From the NCBI GenBank assembly GCA_045534265.1, contig JAZSJH010000004.1:36438-100437 (forward strand): a stretch of 64,000 nt of DNA, read 5' to 3'. The DNA is from CAKVLS01 sp045534265. Its GTDB lineage: Bacteria; Bacillota; Clostridia; Christensenellales; UBA1242. The position numbers and the translations under genes were made by a program. Positions 24,256 to 33,381 of this stretch are shown here, piece by piece. The first letter of the stretch is position 1, and every line of letters begins with the position of its first letter. The notes beneath the pieces were generated by a model. The model saw only the letters and a program-made list of their open reading frames with translations, was not told where the DNA came from and searched no databases.

Positions 24256-25810
24256 ACAAGGTCTTATAAAATCCGCTTTTGTCCTTACTTTTTGCGGGAT
24301 AATTTGTAGGCTTTTGGGGGCTTTTTATAGAGTTCCGCAAGCAAGTATGCTAGGCTCTAGCGGCATGGGAAGTTATTATCTTATCTTTCCTGTGTTTGCA
24401 TTTTTGGTGTCGCTTTCGTCTAGTAGTATTCCACAGGTATTATCAAAATTAGTTGCTGATGCACTTGCCAATAATAACCCAAAACAAGCAAAAATGTACT
24501 TTGTTTGGACTCTTGTTTTGCTTAGTTTGTTTGGCTTTCTGTGTGTTATTTTGCTTATTGGTTTTGCACCCGTATTGAGTAATTTGCAAGGAAGTAAAAA
24601 CTTGACTTCTGGGTATTTTGCTATAGCACCGGCAGTATTTTTTGTTTGTTTAATTAGCTGTTTTAGGGGATATTTTCAGGGCTATCAAACAATGACTTAC
24701 TCTGGAATATCTCAAATAATAGAGCAAATTGTAAAAGTTTTTTTAGGGCTATTTTTGACAAATAAGCTGCTTGTTTATGGCGTAGAATACGGCGTTTTTG
24801 GCGGGCTTATTGCCATAACAATATCCGAAATTGCAGCGTTGATTTACCTGTTTATTTGCTATTTATTTTTTAGAAAAAAGCAGATTTTGCAAGAAAAAAG
24901 TGAACTTTTATCTGCAAAAGATTGTTGCAAAAAGATAATAAAAACAGCACTTCCTTTTACACTTTGTTATATAATTTTTCCGTTATCGCTTATGCTTGAT
25001 AGCTTGTTTTTTGTCAAACTTTTGAGCATGGCTGGGGTGTCTGTTGAGAGTGCAAAAAACATATTTGGCATCAATAATGGCGTAGTATCTACCTTGACTA
25101 ATTTACCTATTGTGATATCTACAGGGCTTGCAACTGTTATTGTTCCTGCAATAAGCGGGAATATAAAAAACGGGCAAAAAGAAATTGCAGAAAGTAAAAT
25201 TTTACTTGCACTTAAAATAGGAATTTTGATTATTTTGCCTTGTGGGGTGTTGTTTGCAATTTTTCCTAAAGAAATAATTTATATTTTGTTTGGAAGTTTA
25301 GGTAATACTTATTTTAACGAAATGCAGGTTGCAAGTGGTATGCTTATAATATCTAGTGTTGGTATTATCTACCTTGGAATTTTTCAAATTACAACGGCAA
25401 TATTGCAGGCAAATAATAAGTATTTTGTGCCTATCAAATCCCTTTTGATTGGTGTAATTGTCCGGCTTATATTATGTGTAGGGATTGCTTTTATTCCTAA
25501 TGTTAATGTTTATACATTGCCGATTGCAAGTGTTATTTGTTATATGGTTGTAGCTATGTATAATATAACCGCATTGCAAAAAGATTTTTCGCTCAAAGTT
25601 AATTTTTATTCCTTTTTTACAGCCCCTATACTTGCTAGCATATTAATGGTTTGTGTAGTATTTATTTTTAGAGCAATTTTATTGTCATTGCTTCCTATGG
25701 GCGTTTGCTATTTATTGTCATTGGTTTTGGGTGGGGGAGTATACCTTATATCTCTTATACTTTTTAGGGCTTTTGAAAAAAGGGAATTAAGCCACATATT
25801 TAAGATTTAG
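24248..25810 (+). CDS. Polysaccharide/lipid flippase, SpoVB/MurJ-like (MOP superfamily)
   Basis: A 520-aa integral membrane protein with about 14 hydrophobic segments. The N-terminus (AFVLTFCGIICRLLGAFYRV, residues 10-29, followed by PQASMLGSSGMGSYYLIFPV) matches the SpoVB/polysaccharide-biosynthesis branch of the MOP exporters, which move lipid-linked sugars across the membrane. The start overlaps the SpoVT-like gene; AGGAAAG lies just upstream. The substrate (lipid II, teichoic or cortex precursors) cannot be decided. The codon pattern is more T-rich than in the ribosomal block, as usual for membrane proteins. Confidence 0.85.
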   Translation: MAKQGLIKSAFVLTFCGIICRLLGAFYRVPQASMLGSSGMGSYYLIFPVFAFLVSLSSSSIPQVLSKLVADALANNNPKQAKMYFVWTLVLLSLFGFLCVILLIGFAPVLSNLQGSKNLTSGYFAIAPAVFFVCLISCFRGYFQGYQTMTYSGISQIIEQIVKVFLGLFLTNKLLVYGVEYGVFGGLIAITISEIAALIYLFICYLFFRKKQILQEKSELLSAKDCCKKIIKTALPFTLCYIIFPLSLMLDSLFFVKLLSMAGVSVESAKNIFGINNGVVSTLTNLPIVISTGLATVIVPAISGNIKNGQKEIAESKILLALKIGILIILPCGVLFAIFPKEIIYILFGSLGNTYFNEMQVASGMLIISSVGIIYLGIFQITTAILQANNKYFVPIKSLLIGVIVRLILCVGIAFIPNVNVYTLPIASVICYMVVAMYNITALQKDFSLKVNFYSFFTAPILASILMVCVVFIFRAILLSLLPMGVCYLLSLVLGGGVYLISLILFRAFEKRELSHIFKI

Positions 25811-25873
25811 AAAAATCCAAACTATATATACAAAACACTTTAATTTTTGCTGAAAATTTAGTATTATATAGTT

Positions 25874-26815
25874 ATGAAAATCAAAAATGTAGAAACATCT
25901 TCAAATATATTTTTAGCGCCAATGGCAGGGGTTACTGATATTGGTTTTCGTAAAATCTGTAGAGATTTTGGAGCGGGGCTTACTTATACAGAAATGATAA
26001 GTGTAAAAGGGCTTTATTACGATAACAAAAAAACTCAAACCATGCTTAAACTTGCTGAAAACGAAAAGCCTTCTTGTGTACAGCTTTTTGGTAGTGACCC
26101 TGATATTTTTAGAAAGGTAATTATGTCTGGGGCTTTGGATAAATTTGATATCATTGATATTAATATGGGTTGTCCTGCGCCAAAGATTGTAAACAATGGA
26201 GATGGCAGTAAACTTCTTTGTGATATAAACAAAGCAAGAGAAATAATATCTGCGTGTGTTAACGCAACAGATAAACCAATCACAGTAAAATTTAGAATGG
26301 GATATAATAATGGCGAAAATATCGCAGTCAAGTTTGCAAAAATGTGCGAAGAAGAAGGAGTTGCTGCTATTACTATTCACCCAAGAACAAGAGAACAATT
26401 TTATAGTGGAAAAGCTGATCTTGATGTTATAAGACAGGTAAAAGAAGCGGTGTCAATTCCTGTTATCGGTAATGGTGATGTAGTTGACAAAGAAAGCTAT
26501 GATGCTATGGTTAAAACTGGCTGTGATGCTGTGATGATAGGTCGTGGAGCTTTGGGTAATCCTGAGATATTTTCTTTGCTTTTAGGGAAAGAAACTAATA
26601 GACCTAAGCTTGATATAATAAAAGAGCATCTTGCCCTTATAGGCTCAAATTACGGCTCAGAAAAGGCTTTGGTTACAGCTTTTCGTAAACATTTGCTTTG
26701 GTATGTGTCAAATTACCACTTGTCAACGGTTTTGAAAGTTGAGCTAATGAAATACGAAACAATAGACGAAATATTAAAAGTTTTGGAAGATTTTTTTAAC
26801 AACCAAGATAAATAA
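25874..26815 (+). CDS. dus: tRNA-dihydrouridine synthase, DusB-like
   Basis: Reduces uridine to dihydrouridine in the tRNA D-loop using FMN and NADPH. The 313-aa TIM-barrel protein has LAPMAGVTDIGFRKI (14-28), the catalytic cysteine C100 in INMGCPAPKIV, KFRMG with the conserved lysine, then ITIHPRTREQFYSG and the FMN-phosphate motif IGNGDV, with IGRGALGNPEIF near the end of the barrel. The C-terminal helical tRNA-binding domain follows. There is no ribosome binding site: TATTAT (25862-25867) is followed by 6 nt and the ATG, so the mRNA may be leaderless, although the -35 match is poor. Confidence 0.95.
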   Translation: MKIKNVETSSNIFLAPMAGVTDIGFRKICRDFGAGLTYTEMISVKGLYYDNKKTQTMLKLAENEKPSCVQLFGSDPDIFRKVIMSGALDKFDIIDINMGCPAPKIVNNGDGSKLLCDINKAREIISACVNATDKPITVKFRMGYNNGENIAVKFAKMCEEEGVAAITIHPRTREQFYSGKADLDVIRQVKEAVSIPVIGNGDVVDKESYDAMVKTGCDAVMIGRGALGNPEIFSLLLGKETNRPKLDIIKEHLALIGSNYGSEKALVTAFRKHLLWYVSNYHLSTVLKVELMKYETIDEILKVLEDFFNNQDK

Positions 26816-26830
26816 AACATACTATGAAGT

Positions 26831-27322
26831 ATGGATATAAGTGTATGCAAAATTGATAATCTAAACTGGAAAATTTTTGAAGAAAAAATAGTAATATACA
26901 AAAGCGATTTGATGGTTTTGACCATTGACTTTTTACAAAATAAAGAGCAGATTGAAAGTCTGCTTTTTTTTGATAAATTAGCAAAAGCTTGCAAACAATT
27001 TTTGATTATTTTTGATGTTGATTATGAAAGATGCGAAATTAGAAATATTGTAGTTTTGGATAATAAAAAATATAAAATTATAATTCCGGATTTTGCGCTA
27101 GGGGGATTTGTACTTAGGTTTTTTGATACAAAAATTGCCTTTGTGTTTGGGGATAATATTTACAAAAAATCATACAGGAATTTTGTCAAAAACAATAACT
27201 ACAATAATATTGTGCATATAGATTTGTTTGATGAAGGGGTGGCTTTTGCAGAAAATTTTTACAAAAAAAACACCAAAATTATTTCTACAAAAAATAATGG
27301 AATTTACCGCCTAAAAAATTAA
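26831..27322 (+). CDS. Uncharacterised small protein, possible degenerate nitrilase-like fold
   Basis: A 163-aa protein of unknown function, 15 nt after dus. The order of elements recalls the carbon-nitrogen hydrolase fold: SDLMVLTIDF where nitrilases have DLVVLPE, then FDKLAKACKQFLIIFDVDYE, then RNIVVLDNKKYKIIIPDFAL, then KIAFVFGDN where the nucleophilic cysteine would lie, and HIDLFDEGVAFAENF. None of the Glu-Lys-Cys catalytic residues is present, so it would be inactive if related. This is my own reading of a weak resemblance. No ribosome binding site is visible before the ATG. High A/T codon use is notable. Confidence 0.45.
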   Translation: MDISVCKIDNLNWKIFEEKIVIYKSDLMVLTIDFLQNKEQIESLLFFDKLAKACKQFLIIFDVDYERCEIRNIVVLDNKKYKIIIPDFALGGFVLRFFDTKIAFVFGDNIYKKSYRNFVKNNNYNNIVHIDLFDEGVAFAENFYKKNTKIISTKNNGIYRLKN

Positions 27323-27412
27323 AAAATGTTTTGAATAAATGCCTTTAATTAATATACAAAAAATACTAAAAATGTTAAAATAGTTTTGTATAAAATAAAA
27401 AGAAGGTAACAT

Positions 27413-29038
27413 ATGGACGTCTTTTATGGTATAGTTACTTTCCTTAGCGGACTGGGGCTTCTTTTGTATGCAGTTAAAGCATTAGGTGAGGCTCTGGACA
27501 AGACAACTGGTAGCAGGCTTCGTCAGTCAATAACAAAAGCTGTAAACAATAGATTTGGTGCAGCTGGTATGGGACTTGGCTTTACGATACTGCTGCAAAG
27601 TTCTACGGCATCTATGGCTATGTTCGTTGTTTTGTGTAATGCGGGCGTTATATCGCTAGCTCAAGCAATATCTGTTGTTTTGGGTGTAAACGTTGGCGCG
27701 GCGATTACTCACATAGTTGTTATGTTTGGCTCTGTTAAGGTAGTACAAATACTTTGTATTTTGGTTGTAATAGGTGTATTTATATTTTTGTTTGGAAAAT
27801 CAAACTCTGTCAAAAATGTAGGTAAACTTATCGCAGCTATCGGTCTTATATTTTTGGGAATTACAGTTATGTCTCAAGGTATGGCTGTCATTAACGAAAA
27901 GCATTTGATTGACGGATTTATTCAGTCGGTTTCAAGTCCGGTACTGCTTATCTTAATATTTATGTTATTTACTTGCGTTATCCAAACATCAATGGGTGCT
28001 ATGGCTGTACTTATAACTTTTGTTGGAACGCTACTTCCGCTGGAGCTAAGCGTTTGGGCGGTAATGGGTATTAACCTTGGTACAAGTATCTCTTCAATGC
28101 TTGCAACTATTGGTACATCAATCAACGCAAGACGTGTAGGTCTTACTCATATACTATTTAATGTGTTTGGTACGATTGTATTTTCACTGCTTATGATATT
28201 TATGCCGATAGGTAAGTGGATAACATATATCACTTCAACTCCAGGATTTGTTATTATAATATTTGAATTATTATTTAACACAGTTACGGCTTTGATACTT
28301 ATACCGTTTGTAAACTACATAGCTAAGTTTATGAAGGTTGTATTCAAAGAACCAAAATCTAAAAAATCTACAGTTGAGATTATTAGTGAAGATATCGTAA
28401 AAATGCCAACAATGGCTATGCCACAAGTTGTTAATAACTTAACGTCTATGGTACATACATTGGTAGATGACTTTTTTAAGGGGATTGATTATTTGTTTAA
28501 GCGAACCCCAAAACTAAAAGCCACTCTTACAAAAGAATGTATAGACATAAGCAAGGCAAATTCAGCCCTAGAAAATGTTATCATTCAACTTACCGCTGGC
28601 GTATCAGAAAGTGACCAAAAGCTTTTATCAAAACTTTTGGATATTGTTCACAAAAACAGAACAATACTTAGAAAACTTCAAAAGCTTCTTTTCTACGGAC
28701 AAAGACTAGAAGAGTCAAAGATTGCCCTTAGCAAAAACGAAGTAGATGATATAAACGAAATGTGTGACAATATAATGCTTATTAGCGTACAAGCTGTAGA
28801 AGCATTAAAAAATATTGAAAGTGACAAGTCGACTTTAAGTGAAAAAACTATTGTCAAAGTTTTGGAATATGACAACAAAGTTGACGAAATAAAGAGCAGG
28901 GTTAGAGTAAATTCTCTTGAACATATGAAACAAGATTGCAAAAATGTGGAGAGATTCTCAACCTATAGTAATATAATCAATGCAATAGAGGACGTGAGCG
29001 AAGTATTTGCAACTATCGCGATAATCGCTTCTGAATAA
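27413..29038 (+). CDS. Na/Pi-cotransporter family protein with PhoU-like tail
   Basis: The 541-aa protein has two Na/Pi-cotransporter repeats, each with the QSS/QTS signature: ILLQSSTASMAMFVVL (about 60-75) and CVIQTSMGAMAVLITF (about 188-203), inside about eight to nine membrane segments. Residues about 345-541 are cytoplasmic, helical and PhoU-like. Such proteins move phosphate or related anions with sodium. AGAAGG precedes the ATG. Only 17 nt separate it from pgk, with no terminator, so read-through into the glycolytic genes is likely. Confidence 0.9.
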   Translation: MDVFYGIVTFLSGLGLLLYAVKALGEALDKTTGSRLRQSITKAVNNRFGAAGMGLGFTILLQSSTASMAMFVVLCNAGVISLAQAISVVLGVNVGAAITHIVVMFGSVKVVQILCILVVIGVFIFLFGKSNSVKNVGKLIAAIGLIFLGITVMSQGMAVINEKHLIDGFIQSVSSPVLLILIFMLFTCVIQTSMGAMAVLITFVGTLLPLELSVWAVMGINLGTSISSMLATIGTSINARRVGLTHILFNVFGTIVFSLLMIFMPIGKWITYITSTPGFVIIIFELLFNTVTALILIPFVNYIAKFMKVVFKEPKSKKSTVEIISEDIVKMPTMAMPQVVNNLTSMVHTLVDDFFKGIDYLFKRTPKLKATLTKECIDISKANSALENVIIQLTAGVSESDQKLLSKLLDIVHKNRTILRKLQKLLFYGQRLEESKIALSKNEVDDINEMCDNIMLISVQAVEALKNIESDKSTLSEKTIVKVLEYDNKVDEIKSRVRVNSLEHMKQDCKNVERFSTYSNIINAIEDVSEVFATIAIIASE

Positions 29039-29055
29039 AAAGGAGAAATAAAATT

Positions 29056-30240
29056 ATGAAAAAAACAATCAAAGATATCGACGTAAAAGGTAAGAAAGTT
29101 CTACTTAGAGTTGACTTTAATGTTCCTATCGAAAACGGTCAAATCACAGACGATAACCGTATTATGGAATCACTTGCAACTATCAACTATCTTATCGAAA
29201 ATGGTGCAAAACTTATTGTATGTTCACACCTTGGCAGACCAAAGGGTAAAGTAGACCTAAAATATACTCTAAAACCAGTAGCTGACAGACTAGCAAGTCT
29301 TGTTAAAGCAAATGTATACTTTGCAGAAGACACAGTAGGTCCTGATGCTAAAAAGAAAGCCAAAGCTCTAAAAGAGGGCGAAATCTTGCTTCTTGAAAAC
29401 CTAAGATTCCAAGCTGAAGAAGAAGCTAACGAACCTAAGTTTGTTAAAAAACTAGCTTCTCTTGCAGAAATCTATGTAAATGATGCTTTTGGTACAGCTC
29501 ATAGAAAACACGCATCTACTTATGGTGTTGCAGAGCTTCTTCCTAACGCAGTAGGATTTTTGATGGGCAAAGAAATTAGAGTAATTGACAACTTGCTTAC
29601 AAACGCAGAAAAACCATTTGTTGCAATCCTTGGCGGAGCAAAAATCGAAGACAAAATTCCAGTAATCGAAAACTTGATTAAGAAAGTTAACACAATCTTA
29701 ATTGGCGGCGGAATGTCATATACATTTATCAAAGCTCAAGGCGGAAAGATTGGTCAATCACTTGTTGATGATACAAAACTAGACCTTGCTAAAAAGCTTC
29801 TTGCAAAAGCGGCTAAAAACGGCGTTGAAATTGTTCTTCCAGTAGACGTTGTTGCAAATACAGAATTTGCTAACAAAGGCAAAATCAAAAAATTCCCAGC
29901 AAATGATATTCCAGACAACTACCAAGGTCTTGATATTGGACCTAAGACAAGAAAAGTTTTTGCTAAATATATTAAAAATGCAAAAACAGTTATTTGGAAC
30001 GGACCTGTTGGTGTTTGTGAATTTGACAACTTCAAAGTTGGTACTGACAAAATCGCAAAAACTCTTGCAAAATCAAAAGCATTTAGCTTTATTGGTGGTG
30101 GTGATAGCGCAGCTGCTATTATCAAACTTGGATATGCAAGACAAATCAGCCATATTTCAACTGGCGGTGGCGCAAGCCTTACTATGCTAGAAGGTAAAAA
30201 ACTTCCTGGCGTTGAAATTATTAGCAATAAAAGGAAATAA
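29056..30240 (+). CDS. pgk: Phosphoglycerate kinase
   Basis: Transfers phosphate from 1,3-bisphosphoglycerate to ADP in lower glycolysis. The 394-aa protein has RVDFNVPIENGQITDDNRI (about 18-36), CSHLGRPKGK (56-65), LLENLRFQAEEE, the FGTAHRKHAST region, and the C-terminal nucleotide site IGGGDSAAAI and STGGGASLTMLEG. AAAGGAG is a strong ribosome binding site. The stop overlaps the gpmI start by one base. GAPDH, which usually precedes pgk, is absent here; a transporter gene stands in its place. Confidence 0.98.
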   Translation: MKKTIKDIDVKGKKVLLRVDFNVPIENGQITDDNRIMESLATINYLIENGAKLIVCSHLGRPKGKVDLKYTLKPVADRLASLVKANVYFAEDTVGPDAKKKAKALKEGEILLLENLRFQAEEEANEPKFVKKLASLAEIYVNDAFGTAHRKHASTYGVAELLPNAVGFLMGKEIRVIDNLLTNAEKPFVAILGGAKIEDKIPVIENLIKKVNTILIGGGMSYTFIKAQGGKIGQSLVDDTKLDLAKKLLAKAAKNGVEIVLPVDVVANTEFANKGKIKKFPANDIPDNYQGLDIGPKTRKVFAKYIKNAKTVIWNGPVGVCEFDNFKVGTDKIAKTLAKSKAFSFIGGGDSAAAIIKLGYARQISHISTGGGASLTMLEGKKLPGVEIISNKRK

Positions 30241-31766
30241 TGATGAAAGAAGAATTTTGTACACTTCTTATACTTGATGGTTTCGGTGAAAGGACTGCAG
30301 ACAATGGCAACGCCATCACAAAAGCAGGTACACCTTTTATCGATAGCCTAAAGACAAAATACCCATATACAACACTTGGCGCATCTGAAGAAGATGTTGG
30401 TATTATCGAAGGTCAAATGGGTGATAGCGAAGTTGGTCATATGAACATAGGTGCAGGTAGAGTAGTAATGCAAAACTTGCTTAAAATCAACAACGCAATC
30501 AAAGATGGTTCATTTTTTGAAAATGAAAACATCAACAAAATTATGCAAATAACAAAAGAAAAAGGTTCAGCTCTTCATCTTATGGGCTTGCTTTCTGATG
30601 GTGGAGTTCATAGCCATTACAAACATTTGTTTGCATATTTATACCTTGCTAAAAAATATGGAATAAAAGAAGTTTATATTCACGTTATCACTGATGGTAG
30701 AGATACAGAAGTTACTAGTGGTAAAGGTTATATAAAGATACTTCAAGATTATATAAAAGAAATTGGTCTTGGAAAAGTAGCGTCACTTAGTGGTAGACTA
30801 TACGCTATGGACAGAGAACTTAACTGGGACAGAACAAAACAATATTATGACGCAGTAGTTTATGGCGATGGCAAATTTGCAAATAGCATAGAAGAAGCCA
30901 TTGAAAATAGCTATAACGAAGGCGTAACAGATGAGTTTGTTGTTCCACACATTATTCTTGATAATGGCAAATCTCACACAATAAAAGATGGCGACAGTCT
31001 TATTATGTTCAACTACAGAAAAGATAGACCAAGACAAATTATTAGCTCTTTTGTAATGCCAAACTTTAATAGTTTTGTAAGAAAAGAGTTTGAAGATTTG
31101 ACTATACTTACAACAACAAATCTAAACCCAGAGTTTGATGTTTTGGTAGCGTACGAAGATGTTATTTTGGACGAATGTATCGCTCAAGTAATTAGCGAAA
31201 GCGGCAATAAACTTTTGAAAGTTGCCGAAACTACAAAATACGCTCATGTAACATATTATCTAAATGGTACTGTAGAGCCACCATTTGAAGGCGAAGACAG
31301 AAAACTATTTGATAGCGATAAGGTTAAAAACTTTGCTGAAAAGCCACTTATGCAAGCCGCAAAAATTGCAGACTTTACAGCAGATGCAATCAAATCTCAT
31401 AAATACAAATTTATCGCAGTAAATATAGCCAATGGTGATATGATTGGTCACACTGGCGATATGGAAGCTGCTATGACTACTGTAAAAGAAATAGACAGAG
31501 TAGTAAAACAATTAGTTGAGACAACACTTGCAGAAAAGGGTGCAATTATCGTTACTGCAGACCACGGGAACATTGACGAAATGATAAACAAACGTGGCGA
31601 AGTTTCAACAGCTCACAGCTTGAGCCGTGTACCATTTATTTTGGTTAGCGAAAAATTCAAAGATGTAAAACTTCAAGAAGGTGGAAAACTAGCAAACATA
31701 GCTCCAACTATTTTGAAAATGCTAGACATCAAAAAATCTTCTAAGATGACAGATCCATTATTTTAA
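30240..31766 (+). CDS. gpmI: 2,3-bisphosphoglycerate-independent phosphoglycerate mutase
   Basis: Converts 3- to 2-phosphoglycerate using two Mn ions and a phosphoserine. The 508-aa protein has the metal ligand D13 in LLILDGFGER, the catalytic serine S63 in GQMGDSEVGHMNIGAGRVV, the insertion domain with HVITDGRDTEVTSG and SGRLYAMDRELNWDR, and the second metal set in IVTADHGNIDEM. Two adjacent ATGs (30240, 30243) are possible starts; AAAAGGAAA is the ribosome binding site. It is coupled to pgk and followed by tpiA after 10 nt. Confidence 0.97.
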   Translation: MMKEEFCTLLILDGFGERTADNGNAITKAGTPFIDSLKTKYPYTTLGASEEDVGIIEGQMGDSEVGHMNIGAGRVVMQNLLKINNAIKDGSFFENENINKIMQITKEKGSALHLMGLLSDGGVHSHYKHLFAYLYLAKKYGIKEVYIHVITDGRDTEVTSGKGYIKILQDYIKEIGLGKVASLSGRLYAMDRELNWDRTKQYYDAVVYGDGKFANSIEEAIENSYNEGVTDEFVVPHIILDNGKSHTIKDGDSLIMFNYRKDRPRQIISSFVMPNFNSFVRKEFEDLTILTTTNLNPEFDVLVAYEDVILDECIAQVISESGNKLLKVAETTKYAHVTYYLNGTVEPPFEGEDRKLFDSDKVKNFAEKPLMQAAKIADFTADAIKSHKYKFIAVNIANGDMIGHTGDMEAAMTTVKEIDRVVKQLVETTLAEKGAIIVTADHGNIDEMINKRGEVSTAHSLSRVPFILVSEKFKDVKLQEGGKLANIAPTILKMLDIKKSSKMTDPLF

Positions 31767-31776
31767 GGAGTAAATT

Positions 31777-32541
31777 ATGAACAAAAAAACAATTATTGCA
31801 AACTTCAAAATGAACAAAACAAACAAAGAAGTTGTAGAATATCTAAAAGTTTTCAAAAAACTTGTAAAAGGTAAAGATGCAAACATTGGTATTTGTGTTC
31901 CTTATACTGATCTTGCAACAGCCGTAAAATATGCTAAAAAGACAGGCATTTTGGTTGGCTCTCAAAATATGAACGAAAATGCAAAAGGCGCATACACAGG
32001 CGAAGTATCTGCAGCTATGCTAAAAGATATTGGTGTATATGCAACACTTATCGGTCATAGCGAAAGAAGAAGTTATTATAATGAAACAAACAAAACAGTT
32101 AATGCAAAAGTAGCAACAGCTCTAAACGAAGGCATTAGACCTATTGTTTGTATTGGTGAAAACCTAGACGAAAGAAACAGCGGAAAGACAAATGCTGTTT
32201 TGAGAGCTCAACTAAAAGAAGGATTCAAAGATATTGCTGAAGAAGATTTCAAAGATGTAATTATCGCATACGAACCAGTTTGGGCAATAGGAACAGGCGT
32301 TGTTCCAACAAACGACCAAATTGTAGACGCTATGGCGTCTATCCGCAAAACTTTGACTACAATTTATAGCAAAGAAACAGCTGAAAACACAATTATTCAA
32401 TACGGTGGCAGCGTTAACGAAAAGAACGCACTAGAAATTGCATCACTTAAAGGTGTTGACGGTGCTTTGGTTGGTGGAGCTGGTCTTGATCCTAACAAAT
32501 TTAATACAATTATTGACAGTTTTTTGGCTGCTAATAAGTAA
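31777..32541 (+). CDS. tpiA: Triosephosphate isomerase
   Basis: Interconverts dihydroxyacetone phosphate and glyceraldehyde 3-phosphate. The 254-aa TIM barrel has ANFKMN with catalytic K11, H94 in IGHSERR, and E166 in AYEPVWAIGTG, plus the phosphate-gripping QYGGSVNEKN and GALVGGAGLD near the end. AAGGAG precedes the ATG, 10 nt after gpmI. The order pgk-gpmI-tpiA differs from the common gap-pgk-tpiA-gpmI order. Confidence 0.98.
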   Translation: MNKKTIIANFKMNKTNKEVVEYLKVFKKLVKGKDANIGICVPYTDLATAVKYAKKTGILVGSQNMNENAKGAYTGEVSAAMLKDIGVYATLIGHSERRSYYNETNKTVNAKVATALNEGIRPIVCIGENLDERNSGKTNAVLRAQLKEGFKDIAEEDFKDVIIAYEPVWAIGTGVVPTNDQIVDAMASIRKTLTTIYSKETAENTIIQYGGSVNEKNALEIASLKGVDGALVGGAGLDPNKFNTIIDSFLAANK

Positions 32542-32558
32542 TAGAAAAGTATTTTGCA

Positions 32559-32587
32559 TTGACAACTAGGCAATTTTAATATATACT
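32559..32587 (+). promoter_or_regulatory. Promoter of the secG operon
   Basis: TTGACA (32559-32564), 17-bp spacer, TATACT (32582-32587); the transcript would start near 32594, ahead of the small membrane protein gene. Confidence 0.85.
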
Positions 32588-32629
32588 CATAATGTTACTA
32601 CTTGTTATATTTATAAAGGAGAAGGCATT

Positions 32630-32845
32630 ATGTTAACAAATATGGCTAATCAATTCGTAACATTTTTGCGAAATATTGATGAACCTACCCGTATGGGCTG
32701 TATGGTCGTATTTATCTTGCTTGCTTTGTTGTGCATAGTTAAATTCGTTGGCAAAAATGTTGAAAAAACCAAGATTTCTTGGCTTCATATATCTATAGCA
32801 TTGTTACTTATTACTGCTTGCATATTGCTTGCGGTTTATCAATAA
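32630..32845 (+). CDS. Small two-helix membrane protein upstream of secG
   Basis: A 71-aa protein with two hydrophobic segments (about 22-40, GCMVVFILLALLCIVKFVG, and about 52-70, HISIALLLITACILLAVYQ) joined by a short basic loop. The size and two-helix layout recall SecG, but it lacks the SecG glycine/serine loop, and a better SecG follows 25 nt downstream. AAAGGAG precedes the ATG. I do not recognise a family. Co-transcription with secG suggests an envelope or translocon role; this is inference only. Confidence 0.65.
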   Translation: MLTNMANQFVTFLRNIDEPTRMGCMVVFILLALLCIVKFVGKNVEKTKISWLHISIALLLITACILLAVYQ

Positions 32846-32870
32846 AAAATTTTTTAAGGAGTGATTTATT

Positions 32871-33182
32871 ATGTTGTATAGCTTACTAGCTGCTCAAGGT
32901 CTTCCAGTTTGGGTTACAAATAGTTTTCCTATCATAAGACAGGTTTTAATGGTACTTGTATTCGTAGCATCTCTTGGCGTTTTACTTATTACTATGTTTG
33001 CACCAAGCGAAGCTCAAGGCGGAACTAATGTAATTACAGGCGCTAGCGAAAGTTTTTATTCTAAAAACAAGGCTAGTTCTAAGGAAGGTAGATTCAAAAG
33101 ATTAATAATCTTACTTTCTAGCTTTATTGCGGTTGCAATTGTTGTTTATTGCGTACTAACAGTTATTTACGGTGGTATCTAA
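32871..33182 (+). CDS. secG: Preprotein translocase subunit SecG
   Basis: SecG assists SecYE in protein export. The 103-aa protein has two membrane helices (about 23-43 and 78-98) separated by a polar loop EAQGGTNVITGASESFYSKN, which matches the SecG pattern of a Gly/Ser-rich loop ending in a phenylalanine and lysines. AAGGAG is the ribosome binding site. Location directly before rnr and smpB is the common Firmicute order and supports the call. Confidence 0.88.
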   Translation: MLYSLLAAQGLPVWVTNSFPIIRQVLMVLVFVASLGVLLITMFAPSEAQGGTNVITGASESFYSKNKASSKEGRFKRLIILLSSFIAVAIVVYCVLTVIYGGI

Positions 33183-33195
33183 TAAAAAAGTTTTG

Positions 33196-33225
33196 GGGTG
33201 GGATATTTGTTCCACCCTTATTTTA
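33196..33225 (+). terminator. Terminator after secG
   Basis: GGGTGG (33196-33201) pairs with CCACCC (33212-33217), followed by TTATTTTAT; the T-run is interrupted, so termination may be partial. Confidence 0.7.
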
Positions 33226-33273
33226 TCTAAAGTTATGCAAAAAGCTTCAAAGCAATTTTTTTGAAAACTTACG

Positions 33274-33302
33274 TTGACTTAAATGGTGATGCCTTATAAA
33301 AT
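33274..33302 (+). promoter_or_regulatory. Promoter of rnr-smpB
   Basis: TTGACT (33274-33279), 17-bp spacer, TAAAAT (33297-33302), giving a leader of about 70 nt before rnr. Confidence 0.75.
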
Positions 33303-33381
33303 AGGGCGTTTGTATAAACAGACTTAAGTTGTGAGTTTGTCTTACAATTTAATATCACATAATTTATATAAGGAGAAATTA

